Shown: positions 18,020 to 26,690 of the stretch, piece after piece
How positions within the stretch are numbered: the stretch's first letter is position 1
Layout: each line of letters opens with the position of its first letter
DNA from: Paractinoplanes ovalisporus
GTDB lineage: Bacteria; Actinomycetota; Actinomycetes; Mycobacteriales; Micromonosporaceae
Direction of reading: 5' to 3'
Assembly (NCBI RefSeq): GCF_016834655.1
Contig: NZ_JAENHP010000002.1
Coordinates: 855,407 to 919,406 of the forward strand
Length of the DNA stretch: 64,000 nucleotides
Program-made: the position numbers and the translations under genes
Notes under the pieces: generated by a model
Database searches by the model: none
What the model saw: only the letters and a program-made list of their open reading frames with translations
What the model was told of the DNA's origin: nothing

Positions 18020-18623
18020 GAGGGACGCGGTGGATGGTGGAACCGGTGGGCGGACGCGCGGTGGCAGGTCCGGTGGCGCACTGGCAGATCCGGTGGGTGG
18101 ACGCGTGGTAGCGAGTCTGGTGGGCGGACGTGCGGGTGGCGGAACCGGTGGGTTGACGTGCGGTGGCGGATCCAGTGCGCGGACGCGTGCTGGCAGGCCC
18201 GGTGGGTGGACGCGCGGTAGCGAGTCTGGTGGGCGGACGTGCGGGTGGCGGAATCAGTGGGCGGACGCGTGCTGGTGGGCCCGGTGGCGCGCTGGCAGGT
18301 CCGGTGGGTGGACGCGTGGGCGGCGGAATCAGTGGGCGGACGCGTGCTGGCGGGCCCGGTGGCGCGCTGGCAGGCTCGGTGGGTGGACGCGCGGTAGCGA
18401 GTCTGGTGGGCGGACGTGCGGGTGGCGGAATCAGTGGGCGGACGCGTGCTGGTGGGCCCGGTGGCGCGCTGGCAGATCCGGTGGGCGGACGCGTGGGCGG
18501 CGGAATCAGTGGCCGACGCGTGCTGGCGGGCCGGGTGGCGTACTGGCAGATCGGGTGGCGGACGCGCGGTGGCGAAACTCGTGGTGGCAGATCCGGTGGG
18601 CGGCGGAACTTGTGGGCGGGGTG
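18020..18623. repeat. Nested tandem repeats: ~21-bp words in a ~177-bp higher-order unit
   Basis: Words such as ggtgggcggacgcg, gcgctggcag and gagtctggtgggcgg recur throughout. A long block starting ggtgggtggacgcgcggtag at 18201 is repeated nearly exactly at 18378 (177 bp), and a shorter version starts at 18092. Open frames run through it on several frames of both strands as a result of the repeats. It lies between the 3' ends of two convergent genes; no gene is supported from 17891 to 18623. Confidence 0.9.
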
Positions 18624-20177
18624 TCAGTGTCTGTGGGTGGCTGCGGCCCATGTGAGCAGGCGGCGCAAGTGCGGGTCGGACTCGCCAGGGGCGCTCGGGA
18701 CCTCGCCCAGGGCTATCTCGCCTGAGCTGCCGTCGATGGTGATGAGGGTGCCTTCGGTGAGCTGGTCGAGGCCGGCGGCTCCGACGACTGCGGGTTTGCC
18801 CAAGCCGCGCGCGACCACGGCGGCGTGGCTGGTTGGGCCGCCTCGGGACGTGACGACGCCTGCGGCTGCGGCCAGGCCGTGCATGTCGAGCGGGGACGTG
18901 ACGGGGCGGACGAGGATGACGGGGCCGGACATGCGTACGGCGTTGTCGGCGGTCAGCGCGACGCGGCCAGTGGCTACGCCGGGGGAGGCGCCGCGGCCCC
19001 GGGTCAGGATCTCGGCTGCGGCCATCCGGGGTGTGACGGCGGCCTTCAGCTGGTGAGGGGAGACCCGGCGGACGGCCTCGGAGCAGTCGATCAGGCCTTC
19101 GTCGGCGAGGTCTACGGCCACGCGGACGGCGGCGCGTGGGGTGAGGCCGCCGGGGCGTACCTGCAGTAGCCACAGGCGGCCCGACTCGAACGTGAACTCG
19201 ACGTGGCAGGCGTCGCGGTAGTGGGCTTCGAGGCGGGTCAGGGCCGACACGAGCTCGGTCCACACCGTGGGTTCGCGGTCGTGCAGCGCGGTGAGAGGGA
19301 GGGTGTCGCACTCGCCGGAGACGACGGCGTCGCCCCGGTCGCCGAAGAGGACGTCGCCGTAGGGTTCCGGTGAGCCGCTGCCCGGGTTGCGGCTGAAGGC
19401 GACCCCGCTGCCGCTTCGGTCGTCGCGGTCGCCGTGGACCATCGCCTGCACGATGACGGCCGTGCCCAGGTCGTGGGGGATGCCGTGCAAATCGCGGTAG
19501 GCCACCGCCCGCCGCGTGTTCCATGACTCGACGACTTCGTGTACGGCCGGCGCGACCGGGCCCCGGACGTCGAGGACGGTGTTCATCATGCCGGGCATCG
19601 ACACCGCCGCGCCCGACCGCACCGACACCGCCTCGGCCCCGAGCCGCACCACAGCAGTCTTCAACGCCTCATCGGACGGCAGCAGACTGCGGTGAGCTCG
19701 GACGTCCGTCCAGTTGGCGGGTGCGGGCCGAGCGGGATCGTAGGTGGCGGTCGTGGGCGCCGAAGGGGCGAGCTGGTCGGGGTCGGGGGTGGCGGCCGCG
19801 GGCGGTGAAGGAGCGGGGTGGTGGGCGGCGGTCGCGGGCGACGAAGGGGCGAGCTGGGTGGGGTCGTGGGTGGCGGTTGCGGGCGGTGGAGGAGCTGGCT
19901 GGGTGGGGTCGTGGGTGGCGGTTGCGGGCGGTGGAGGAGCTGGCTGGGCGGGGTCAGGGGCGGCGGTTGCGGGCGGTGGAGGAGCAGGCCGGACGGCGTC
20001 GTGGTTGGCGGTTGGGGGCGGTGGAGGAGCGGGCCGGCCGGCGGGGCGGGGTGGGATGGCAATGACGAACGCGGCGGGCACGGGCAGGCCCAAGCGCATC
20101 AAGGTGACCAGGCCCTGGGCCTTGGCGCCGATCAGGGCGGTGGGCTGGGTGAGGTGAGGGGACAGCCAGAAGATCAT
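18624..20177 (-). CDS. Pyruvate-phosphate-dikinase-like protein without PEP barrel, with Pro-rich repeat insert
   Basis: The 517-residue protein starts at ATG 20177, which overlaps the upstream stop (ATGA). Its domains follow PPDK order: an N-terminal segment IGAKAQGLVTLMRLGLPVP, an ATP-grasp part with VSVRSGAAVSMPGMMNTVLD and GVAFSRNPGSGSPE, and a phosphohistidine domain with GGPTSHAAVVARGLGKPAV (the phosphorylated His). The C-terminal PEP/pyruvate barrel of full PPDK (about 350 residues) is missing. About 105 residues after the N-terminal segment are Pro/Ala/Thr repeats of about 15 residues (PAPPPPATATHDPTQ), where the family has ordinary sequence. It is probably a partial or modified phosphotransferase whose acceptor is unknown. 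Confidence 0.8.
   Translation of the reverse strand: MIFWLSPHLTQPTALIGAKAQGLVTLMRLGLPVPAAFVIAIPPRPAGRPAPPPPPTANHDAVRPAPPPPATAAPDPAQPAPPPPATATHDPTQPAPPPPATATHDPTQLAPSSPATAAHHPAPSPPAAATPDPDQLAPSAPTTATYDPARPAPANWTDVRAHRSLLPSDEALKTAVVRLGAEAVSVRSGAAVSMPGMMNTVLDVRGPVAPAVHEVVESWNTRRAVAYRDLHGIPHDLGTAVIVQAMVHGDRDDRSGSGVAFSRNPGSGSPEPYGDVLFGDRGDAVVSGECDTLPLTALHDREPTVWTELVSALTRLEAHYRDACHVEFTFESGRLWLLQVRPGGLTPRAAVRVAVDLADEGLIDCSEAVRRVSPHQLKAAVTPRMAAAEILTRGRGASPGVATGRVALTADNAVRMSGPVILVRPVTSPLDMHGLAAAAGVVTSRGGPTSHAAVVARGLGKPAVVGAAGLDQLTEGTLITIDGSSGEIALGEVPSAPGESDPHLRRLLTWAAATHRH
19735..20050. repeat. ~45-bp tandem repeats inside the PPDK-like gene
   Basis: Units of about 15 codons are repeated about six to seven times in frame, with the two central copies nearly identical. 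They code for the Pro/Ala/Thr segment of the PPDK-like protein. Copy changes would keep the reading frame. Confidence 0.9.
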
Positions 20178-20719
20178 GTGCGGGGGATTCCGAGTGTGGT
20201 CAGCAGGTCTTCGTGGAGCTGGAACCAGATCACGTGGTAGGAGGTCATCGAGTCGGTCAGTTCGGCCATGTCGCCGGCCTGGGCCCGGGCCAACGCTGCG
20301 TTCAGGCGTTCGCGGTAGCGGGACAGGCGGGGGAGTGCGGCGAGGACCGGGCCTACGCGGTCGTTGAGGTCGCTGAAGTTTTCCAGCACCCGCTTCTTGT
20401 TGATGGTGGCCTCGTCGCGAAGTTGCCAGGCCGAGCACAGGTCGAGCAGTTCCAGGTTGAGGACCAGGAAGTCGCCGTACGCGGCTCGGACTGTGAAGCG
20501 TTGGCCGGAGGCGTCGAGGTCGGCCGTGGTCTGGTCGGCGTCGGCGGTTTTGCCGGCCTCGGTCAGGCCCCAGATGCCGGTTGAGCGGGTGACCAGGCCG
20601 TCGACGGCGAGGTCGATGAGCTCGGACTCGACCTCGGGTTCGGGGAGGCCGGCCGCGTCGGCGATGCGGGGCAGGGAGGCGTGGCCGACGCAGCGCAGGG
20701 TGTGCAGGACGAGGTTCAT
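20174..20719 (-). CDS. Winged-helix protein coupled to PPDK-like gene
   Basis: The 181-residue protein has an N-terminal winged-helix pattern (LHTLRCVGHASLPRIADAAG, then ESELIDLAVDGLVTRS and a GIWGLTEAG wing). A helical C-terminal domain of about 110 residues follows (AAYGDFLVLNLELLDLCSAW ... YHVIWFQLHEDLLTTLG). Start and stop overlap neighbours by four bases on both sides, so it is co-translated with the TetR and PPDK-like genes. It may be the specific regulator or partner of the phosphotransferase; this is inference from the operon. Confidence 0.75.
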   Translation of the reverse strand: MNLVLHTLRCVGHASLPRIADAAGLPEPEVESELIDLAVDGLVTRSTGIWGLTEAGKTADADQTTADLDASGQRFTVRAAYGDFLVLNLELLDLCSAWQLRDEATINKKRVLENFSDLNDRVGPVLAALPRLSRYRERLNAALARAQAGDMAELTDSMTSYHVIWFQLHEDLLTTLGIPRT

Positions 20720-21870
20720 CGGGTGGCCGCCGCGTGTCCGGCGCCGCGGCCGTCGGCTCGGGCGATGATGGTGCCGGCCTCCAGGCGTACGGCGGATTCG
20801 GTGTCTCTGGATGTGGGGGCGCCGGTTGCTGTGGCGAGCGCGCCGGAGTCGTCGAGGACCACGCGGAGCCGGGGGCGGATCGCGGGGCCGAAGACCCGGC
20901 GCAGGGTGGTGGTGTGGTCGGTGAGTCGCAGGCGCACGAGGGCTCCGGTTTCAGCGGGGTCGTCGGTCACGAGGGCGACGGTGACCACATCGGTGGGGTG
21001 GGCCGCGCGGACGGCTTCTTCGGCGGCTTCGAGGCGGTCGGTGCCGAGCACGACGAGCACGCTGTCGGGGGCGATGTCGGTCGGGAGGCCGCTGAGCTCG
21101 TCGGTCAGGTCGTCGGGGGGTGTCCACGGGTCGTGGGCCGGGCGGGCCGCCGCGACGTACGGGAGATGGGGTGGGTCCCAGTCGTCGGCGAGCGGGAGGC
21201 CGGCCAGGTGACGGCAGGCGGTGGCGACGTCGAACGGGTCGCCGAAGCCGGGCGCGGTCTCGGCCAGGTGGGCCGCGCCGTGCAGGGTGGTGAGGATCAG
21301 CTCGGCCAGGCGCACCCGGCGGCCGGCTTCGCGGGCCGGGCCGGTCGACTCGAGGGCGAGGGCCAGCAGCAGCGCCTCGAGCCGGGTCACCTGGGCCAGG
21401 GTCGCCCGGCCGCGTTCGTCGTCGGCCACGCCGGTGAGCGAGCGGCCCCGCAGTTTGCCCGCGGCAGCGTCGTCGACGGCGAGCGGCAGCCGTTCGAGCC
21501 ACACCCGCGCGAAGCCCTCAGCAGCGGAAGCAAGATCAGCCGGACCCGACGGAGCCGAGGCGCCAGAAGCCGGACCCGACGGAGCCGAAGCACCAGAAGC
21601 CGGACCCGACGAGGCCGAAGCCCCAGAATCAGGCATGCCGGAGAGAGCGGACGCATCAGAAGAGGCCGGTAGCGAAGAGAGAAGGACGGCCAGATAAAGC
21701 GACCTCTTACTAGGAAAGTTCGAATAAACGGCCCCCCGAGTCAGCTCGGCCCGCTCAGCGATCCGATCAACCTTGGCCTCGGCAAACCCGAAATGCGAGA
21801 ACTCCCATTTGGCCGCCGACAGCACGGCACCCCTGGTCCGCTCCTGCTGCTCCGCCCGGGTCAATCTCAT
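20716..21870 (-). CDS. TetR/AcrR regulator with repeat linker and extra C-terminal domain
   Basis: Starting from ATG 21870 (GTG 21879 is an alternative) the 384-residue protein has a TetR DNA-binding start, RTRGAVLSAAKWEFSHFGF and RIAERAELTRGAVYSNFPSK. A low-complexity linker follows (near residues 70-115), built of ten-residue units (GPASGASAPS) coded by 30-bp repeats. A helical ligand domain occupies about residues 115-235. The last ~150 residues (LVVLGTDRLEAAEEAVRAAH, VTVALVTDDPAETGALVRLR) form an additional alpha/beta domain not found in ordinary TetR proteins, which are about 200 residues. It heads the TetR-winged-helix-PPDK operon and probably controls it. Confidence 0.8.
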   Translation of the reverse strand: MRLTRAEQQERTRGAVLSAAKWEFSHFGFAEAKVDRIAERAELTRGAVYSNFPSKRSLYLAVLLSSLPASSDASALSGMPDSGASASSGPASGASAPSGPASGASAPSGPADLASAAEGFARVWLERLPLAVDDAAAGKLRGRSLTGVADDERGRATLAQVTRLEALLLALALESTGPAREAGRRVRLAELILTTLHGAAHLAETAPGFGDPFDVATACRHLAGLPLADDWDPPHLPYVAAARPAHDPWTPPDDLTDELSGLPTDIAPDSVLVVLGTDRLEAAEEAVRAAHPTDVVTVALVTDDPAETGALVRLRLTDHTTTLRRVFGPAIRPRLRVVLDDSGALATATGAPTSRDTESAVRLEAGTIIARADGRGAGHAAATR

Positions 21871-21894
21871 GCAAGGCACGATACTCCCACCATC

Positions 21895-21905
21895 CCGATG
21901 ATCGG
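21895..21905. promoter_or_regulatory. Short inverted repeat, possible TetR operator
   Basis: CCGAT-G-ATCGG lies between the divergent TetR and GGDEF-EAL genes, 25 bases from the TetR start. Arms are short, so it may be chance. Confidence 0.25.
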
Positions 21906-21956
21906 AACATCTGAAACGGAACTCAGTGACCCTTCAGGCCGTCCGATGGGTAGTAC

Positions 21957-24152
21957 GTGCCCCCAATGACCAGGTCACGGGTGACCGTCATCCTCGTGTC
22001 GCTGGTCGCCGCCACCCAGACCCTGTCGCTGGCCGAGCCGGCTCTGCGCCGCCCCATCCTGTTCGCCTCGGTGCTGCTGCTCGACATGGCCGGCGCGTTC
22101 TTCAGCTTCCGGGCCGTCCGTGACAGCCCGTACCCGGTGGCCTGGCGGCTCATCGGCCTGGCCCGCAGCAGCGCCGTGGCCGCGTTCTTCGCCCTGCTCT
22201 GGTTCACCGCGGGCGGCCCGGGCTTCACCTACTGGGCCGGCATCGGCCTGCGGGGCCTGATGTTCGTGCTGCTGGCCGCGGCCACCCTCGCCTTCCGGTT
22301 GCCCGAGATCCAAGGTCGCGGCCGCTGGGCGTTCCTGGCCGAGATCGTCATCGTGGTCTCCGCGGGCGCGATGGTGGCCTGGTATTTCGTGATCGACCAG
22401 GCGTTCGTCACCCATCTCGAGGGGCCCGAGCTGACCCGCATCCTGGGTTACGTCATCGGCGATCTGCTCGTGCTGACCGCGTCCTGCGCGCTGGTGCTCA
22501 GCGGCGCTCTGCCCCCGCTGAACCACCCCAGCACTTTCATGATCGGCGGGCTGGTGCTGCTGATGGTCACCGACGTCGCCTGGAACGCCACCGACCTGCA
22601 CAGCGACACGCAGGCCGACATCTGGCTGATCGGGCTGGGCATGGTCGGCGCCGGCCTGCTGCTCACGTTGTCCCCGGTCGCCGCCCGGGCCCAGGGCCGG
22701 GAGCGGGTGGCGTCGCACCGGCGGCACGCCTGGTCACAGCGCCTGGTGATGCTGTCGCTGCTGACCGGCGCCGCCATGATGATCACGGTGACCGTCCGCG
22801 AGGACGCCATGTTCCCGTGGGGCGGCCTGGTCGTCTGCCTGATGCTGATGGTGGGGGCGGTGGTCGTGCACATGACCGTCTCGCTGCGCCAGACCCGGGA
22901 CCTGGTGGTGGCCGACCCGCTGACCGGGCTGGCCAACCGCACCGGCCTCGAGGACGCCATCGCCCTCGCCACGCGCCGGGGGGAGCCGTCGGCGCTGCTG
23001 CTGATCGACCTCGACGACTTCAAACTGATCAACGACGCGTACGGGCATGCGGCCGGCGACGCCGTGCTGACCGAGTTCGGCCATCACCTGCGCGAGGTCG
23101 TGCGGGTCCGGGACACGTGCGCGCGGATCGGCGGCGACGAGTTCGCGGTGCTGCTGCTGGGGGATGGGGCGCCCGAACTGGTGGCCCAGCGCGTGCTGGC
23201 CGAGCTGGCGACCCATCCCGTACGGCTGGGGGATGACACCGTGGTCGTGCACGCGTCGATCGGGTTGACGGAGCGACGTTCCGGCGACACCACGAAGGAG
23301 CTGATGCGCCGCGCCGACCTGGCCATGTACGCGGCCAAGCGGGCGGGCACGCACTCGTGGATGCGGCACGACCCGTCGATGGTCGACCGCCGGGCCATGG
23401 ACGCCGCGCTGGCCGACGACCTCACGGGCGCGGCCGGGCGGGGTGAGCTGGTCGTGCTCTACCAGCCGATCGTGGACCTGGAGACCGGGCTGGCCACCGG
23501 TTACGAGGCCCTCGTACGGTGGCGGCACCCGGTGCGGGGTCTGGTGCCGCCGCTCGACTTCATCCCGGTCGCCGAACGGACCGGCCTGATCTACGACATC
23601 GGGCTGTACGTGCTGGAACGGGCCTGCGCCGACATGGCCGGGGTGCCCGGATCCCCGTACGTGTCGGTGAATCTCTCCCCGCGCCAACTGCAGACGCCCT
23701 CGCTGGTGCACGACGTGCTGGCGGTGGTGCGACGGTCCGGTCTGGCGGCGCAGCGGCTGGTGCTGGAAGTGACCGAGTCGGCGATCGTGGACGAGCAGAG
23801 CGGCATCGCCACCCTGCACGAGCTGCGGTCGCACGGCATCCGGATCGCCGTCGACGACTTCGGGACCGGCTATTCGTCGCTGCACTACCTGACCCGGCTG
23901 CCGGTCGACATCCTCAAGATCGACCGGAGTTTCGTGGCCGAGCTCGACGGCACGCCGACCGGGGCGGCGATCGCCGAGGCGGTGATCCGGCTGGCGCAGG
24001 TGCTGCGGCTGCGCACGATCGCCGAGGGGATCGAGACGACCGGGCAGACCGACGAACTGCTGGCCCTGGGATGCCGTACGGGACAGGGGTTTCTCTTCTC
24101 GAAACCGCGACCGCTGGACGAGATCCTGCTGTCCGAGGCCGACCGACCCTGA
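21957..24152 (+). CDS. Membrane GGDEF-EAL cyclic-di-GMP enzyme
   Basis: The 731-residue protein has an N-terminal membrane domain of about nine helices (residues 1-310), then GGDEF and EAL domains. The cyclase motif is intact (ARIGGDEFAVLL, near residue 391), with metal-binding DLDDFKLIND upstream. The phosphodiesterase motifs are also intact: EALVRW (near 516), VNLSPRQLQ, DDFGTGYSSLHYL, ILKIDRSF and EGIET. Both activities are therefore possible, and the net effect on c-di-GMP cannot be predicted. The start is GTG 21957 or ATG 21966. The membrane part resembles the sensory region of actinobacterial diguanylate cyclases; the signal is unknown. Confidence 0.92.
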   Translation: MPPMTRSRVTVILVSLVAATQTLSLAEPALRRPILFASVLLLDMAGAFFSFRAVRDSPYPVAWRLIGLARSSAVAAFFALLWFTAGGPGFTYWAGIGLRGLMFVLLAAATLAFRLPEIQGRGRWAFLAEIVIVVSAGAMVAWYFVIDQAFVTHLEGPELTRILGYVIGDLLVLTASCALVLSGALPPLNHPSTFMIGGLVLLMVTDVAWNATDLHSDTQADIWLIGLGMVGAGLLLTLSPVAARAQGRERVASHRRHAWSQRLVMLSLLTGAAMMITVTVREDAMFPWGGLVVCLMLMVGAVVVHMTVSLRQTRDLVVADPLTGLANRTGLEDAIALATRRGEPSALLLIDLDDFKLINDAYGHAAGDAVLTEFGHHLREVVRVRDTCARIGGDEFAVLLLGDGAPELVAQRVLAELATHPVRLGDDTVVVHASIGLTERRSGDTTKELMRRADLAMYAAKRAGTHSWMRHDPSMVDRRAMDAALADDLTGAAGRGELVVLYQPIVDLETGLATGYEALVRWRHPVRGLVPPLDFIPVAERTGLIYDIGLYVLERACADMAGVPGSPYVSVNLSPRQLQTPSLVHDVLAVVRRSGLAAQRLVLEVTESAIVDEQSGIATLHELRSHGIRIAVDDFGTGYSSLHYLTRLPVDILKIDRSFVAELDGTPTGAAIAEAVIRLAQVLRLRTIAEGIETTGQTDELLALGCRTGQGFLFSKPRPLDEILLSEADRP

Positions 24153-24154
24153 GG

Positions 24155-24982
24155 TCAGAGACGGGTCGCCGCCAGGACCAGCCCGGCCAGCGCCCGTGAC
24201 CGGCTGTGCGGCGGCCACGCGATCACCGTCGTCACCAGGGGAGCGTCGAGCACCGGCACCACCGCGATGTCGCTGCCGAGCTGCGTACGGCAGGACTCGG
24301 GCAGAATCGCGACGGCCCGGCCCAACCCCACAAGTTGCAGCAGCTGGGTGTGGTCATGCACCTCAGGGCCGGCGCCGGGCGGATAAGTTCCATCGGTCAA
24401 GGGCCAGCGCGGAAGCGTTATGTCCGAAATATCTGACATGCGCACGGAAGAAGGAGCGCTGAGCGGGTGGCCGGCGTGCACGAGCAGAACCTGCCCCTCC
24501 ACCGAGAGCTCCTCGACGTCGAACCCGGACGTGGAATCGAACGGCAGATGCAACAGGGCCACATCCGCCCGCCCGTCCCGAAGCAACTGCTCCTGCTGCC
24601 CGACCCCGCACAGCACCACCTCGACCGGGCTCGAATCCGGCTCCGCGGCGTACGCGTCCAGCAGTTTCGCCAGGATCTCCCCGGCCGCGCCCGCCTTCGA
24701 CGCCAGCACCAGACCGGGGGCGGAGACGGCCCTTCGCGTACGCCGTTCCGCCGCCTCGACCGCATCGAGAGCCGCCCGCCCCTCCCGCAGCAGCACCGCC
24801 CCCGGCTCGGTCAGCGAGACCTCCCGGCTCGTGCGGCGGAACAGCTCGACCCCGAGGCGCCGCTCCAGCTGACTGATCGCCCGTGACAGCGGCGGCTGCG
24901 CGATCCCGAGCCGCTGCGCCGCCCGCCCGAAGTGCAGTTCCTCGGCGACGGCGACGAAGTAGCGCAGCTCCCGCGTTTCCAT
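24155..24982 (-). CDS. LysR-type transcriptional regulator
   Basis: The 275-residue protein starts METRELRYFVAVAEELHFGR and continues with the LysR helix-turn-helix (AAQRLGIAQPPLSRAISQLE, VELFRRTSREVSLTEPG). The ligand domain is typical (GLVLASKAGAAG ... VALLHLPFDST). It is divergent from the short-chain dehydrogenase at 25052, the usual arrangement for a LysR regulator and its target. An inverted repeat of the LysR type overlaps its own start codon. Confidence 0.92.
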   Translation of the reverse strand: METRELRYFVAVAEELHFGRAAQRLGIAQPPLSRAISQLERRLGVELFRRTSREVSLTEPGAVLLREGRAALDAVEAAERRTRRAVSAPGLVLASKAGAAGEILAKLLDAYAAEPDSSPVEVVLCGVGQQEQLLRDGRADVALLHLPFDSTSGFDVEELSVEGQVLLVHAGHPLSAPSSVRMSDISDITLPRWPLTDGTYPPGAGPEVHDHTQLLQLVGLGRAVAILPESCRTQLGSDIAVVPVLDAPLVTTVIAWPPHSRSRALAGLVLAATRL

Positions 24983-24995
24983 ACCCCCAAGGTAT
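24981..24995. promoter_or_regulatory. LysR-type T-N11-A box
   Basis: ATACC-N5-GGTAT fits the consensus T-N11-A with dyad symmetry. It overlaps the start codon of the LysR gene and lies 57 bases before the divergent SDR gene, so binding would repress the regulator and could activate the SDR promoter. Confidence 0.5.
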
Positions 24996-25051
24996 CGCTG
25001 CCCACCCAGACGGTGTTGGCCGCGAACCCCCGCCGGGCGAACGATCGACGC

Positions 25052-25771
25052 ATGAGCAATCAGACGATCGCGCTGGTCACCGGCGCGAACAAGGGCATCG
25101 GGTACGAGATCGCGGCCGGCCTGGGCGCGCTGGGCTGGTCGGTCGGGGTCGGGGCCCGCGACGACGACAAGCGGGAGGCCGCCGTCGAGAAGCTGCGCGC
25201 CGGCGGCGTCGACGCGTTCGGCGTCCCTCTCGATGTCACCGACGACGAAAGTGTGGCCGCGGCCGCCGGACTACTTACCAAGAACGGCCTGGACGTGCTG
25301 GTCAACAACGCCGGCATCACCGGGGGCATGCCGCAGGAACCCACCCTGGTCGACCCGGCCACCATCCGTACGGTGGTCGAGACCAACGTGATCGGGGTCG
25401 TGCGGGTCACCAACGCCATGCTGCCGCTGCTGCGACGCTCGGACGCGCCGCGCATCGTGAACATGTCGAGCACGGTCGGCTCGCTGACGATGCAGAGCGC
25501 GAACACGGACGCCACCGGGCCGATCTCCGCTGCGTACGCGCCGTCGAAGTCGTTCCTGAACGCGGTGACGATCCAATATGCCAAGGAGCTCGCCGGCACG
25601 AACATCCTGATCAACGCGGGGTGCCCGGGGTTCGTGGCGACCGATCTGAACGGGTTCCGCGGCTACCGCACACCCACCCAGGGCGCGCAGATCGCGATCC
25701 ACCTGGCGACCCTGCCCGACGACGGCCCGACCGGCGGTTACTACGACGACAACGGCCCGATCGCCTGGTGA
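25052..25771 (+). CDS. Classical short-chain dehydrogenase
   Basis: From ATG 25052 the protein has 239 residues. The cofactor motif is VTGANKGIGYEIA (TGxxxGIG), then LVNNAGITGG (NNAG), MSSTVGSL (catalytic Ser), and AAYAPSKSFL (YxxxK). Basic and acidic residues after strand two suggest NADP. The end GGYYDDNGPIAW resembles plant carbonyl-reductase-like SDRs. It is divergent from and probably controlled by the LysR gene. Just after its stop, the last ten codons are repeated in another frame (25775-25801). Confidence 0.9.
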   Translation: MSNQTIALVTGANKGIGYEIAAGLGALGWSVGVGARDDDKREAAVEKLRAGGVDAFGVPLDVTDDESVAAAAGLLTKNGLDVLVNNAGITGGMPQEPTLVDPATIRTVVETNVIGVVRVTNAMLPLLRRSDAPRIVNMSSTVGSLTMQSANTDATGPISAAYAPSKSFLNAVTIQYAKELAGTNILINAGCPGFVATDLNGFRGYRTPTQGAQIAIHLATLPDDGPTGGYYDDNGPIAW

Positions 25772-25825
25772 AAGACGACAACGGGCCGACCGCCTGGTAA
25801 AGACGGCAGCGGATGGGGGTGAGGG

Positions 25826-26635
25826 TCAGGGCTTGCGGCCGACCGCCGTCCAGATGTTGATGTCGGAGCGCGCGGGGATCTCGGCGCCGGGCTCGGGCCG
25901 CCACTCGCTGGCCGGCACGATGCCCGGCTCGAGCAGCTCGAGACCGTCGAACAGGGCCGCGAACTCGTCGCGGGGCCGGGTCCACACGTCGGACTTGCCC
26001 GTCTCGACCAGCTGCCGGTAGAGCGCCTGCTGCTCCGGCGTGCCGAAGTCGGACGTGGCGTGGGTGGCCACCAGGAAACTGCCCGAGGGCAGGGCGTCGA
26101 GCAGCTCCCGCACGATCGGCTGGGCCGCGCCGTCGCCGTGGATGAAGTGCAGCACCGCGATCAGCATCAGCCCGACCGGCTGGTCGAGGTCGAGGGTCTC
26201 GCGCAGAACCGGGTTCTCCAGGATGTCGCGCGGGTGGTGCAGGTCGGCCTCGATGTAGGCCGTGCGGCCCTCGGGACTGCTGTTGAGCAGGGCCTGCGCG
26301 TGCACCATGACCATCGGGTCGTTGTCGACGTAGACGATCCGCGCGTCGGGTGTGATCCGCTGCGCCACCTCGTGGGTGTTGTCGGCCGTGGGCAGCCCGG
26401 TGCCGATGTCGAGGAACTGGCGCACGCCCGCCTCGGCCAGGAACCGGGTGGCCCGCTGCAACTGGGCGCGGTTGGCCAGCGCCCCGTCGCGGACCTTGGG
26501 GAACAGCTTCTCCAGCGCGTCGCCCGAGGCCCGGTCGGCGGCGAAGTTGTCCTTGCCGCCCAGCCAGTAGTTGTAGCGGCGGGCGGGATGCGGCACGGTC
26601 GGGTCGAGCCCGGCGGGGGCGCTGCTGTGATCCAC
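25826..26635 (-). CDS. DUF574-type SAM-dependent methyltransferase (copy 1)
   Basis: The 269-residue protein starts at GTG 26635. It has the family start ARRYNYWLGGKDNFAADR, the SAM motif FLDIGTGLPTADNTHEVAQ, the acidic ARIVYVDNDPMV and the mid-domain LMLIAVLHFIHGDG. These match Methyltransf_19 (DUF574), an actinobacterial family present in many copies per genome whose substrates are unknown. It is divergent from a second copy at 26691. A third copy is at 45279-46049. Confidence 0.9.
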   Translation of the reverse strand: MDHSSAPAGLDPTVPHPARRYNYWLGGKDNFAADRASGDALEKLFPKVRDGALANRAQLQRATRFLAEAGVRQFLDIGTGLPTADNTHEVAQRITPDARIVYVDNDPMVMVHAQALLNSSPEGRTAYIEADLHHPRDILENPVLRETLDLDQPVGLMLIAVLHFIHGDGAAQPIVRELLDALPSGSFLVATHATSDFGTPEQQALYRQLVETGKSDVWTRPRDEFAALFDGLELLEPGIVPASEWRPEPGAEIPARSDINIWTAVGRKP

Positions 26636-26690
26636 AGCGGAACCATACCGCCGCCTACCGCAGGTTGTCGCGTGGGTCCATAGTAGAGCG

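Noticed and set aside
18020..18623. Possible CRISPR array
   Set aside because: No regular alternation of constant repeat and unique spacer; units run directly into each other and no cas genes are near.
17920..19524. Reverse-strand frame of about 530 codons with Thr/Ser/Arg repeats
   Set aside because: Repeats are translated tandem DNA, and the rest is a shifted frame of the PPDK-like gene, whose motifs are in another frame.
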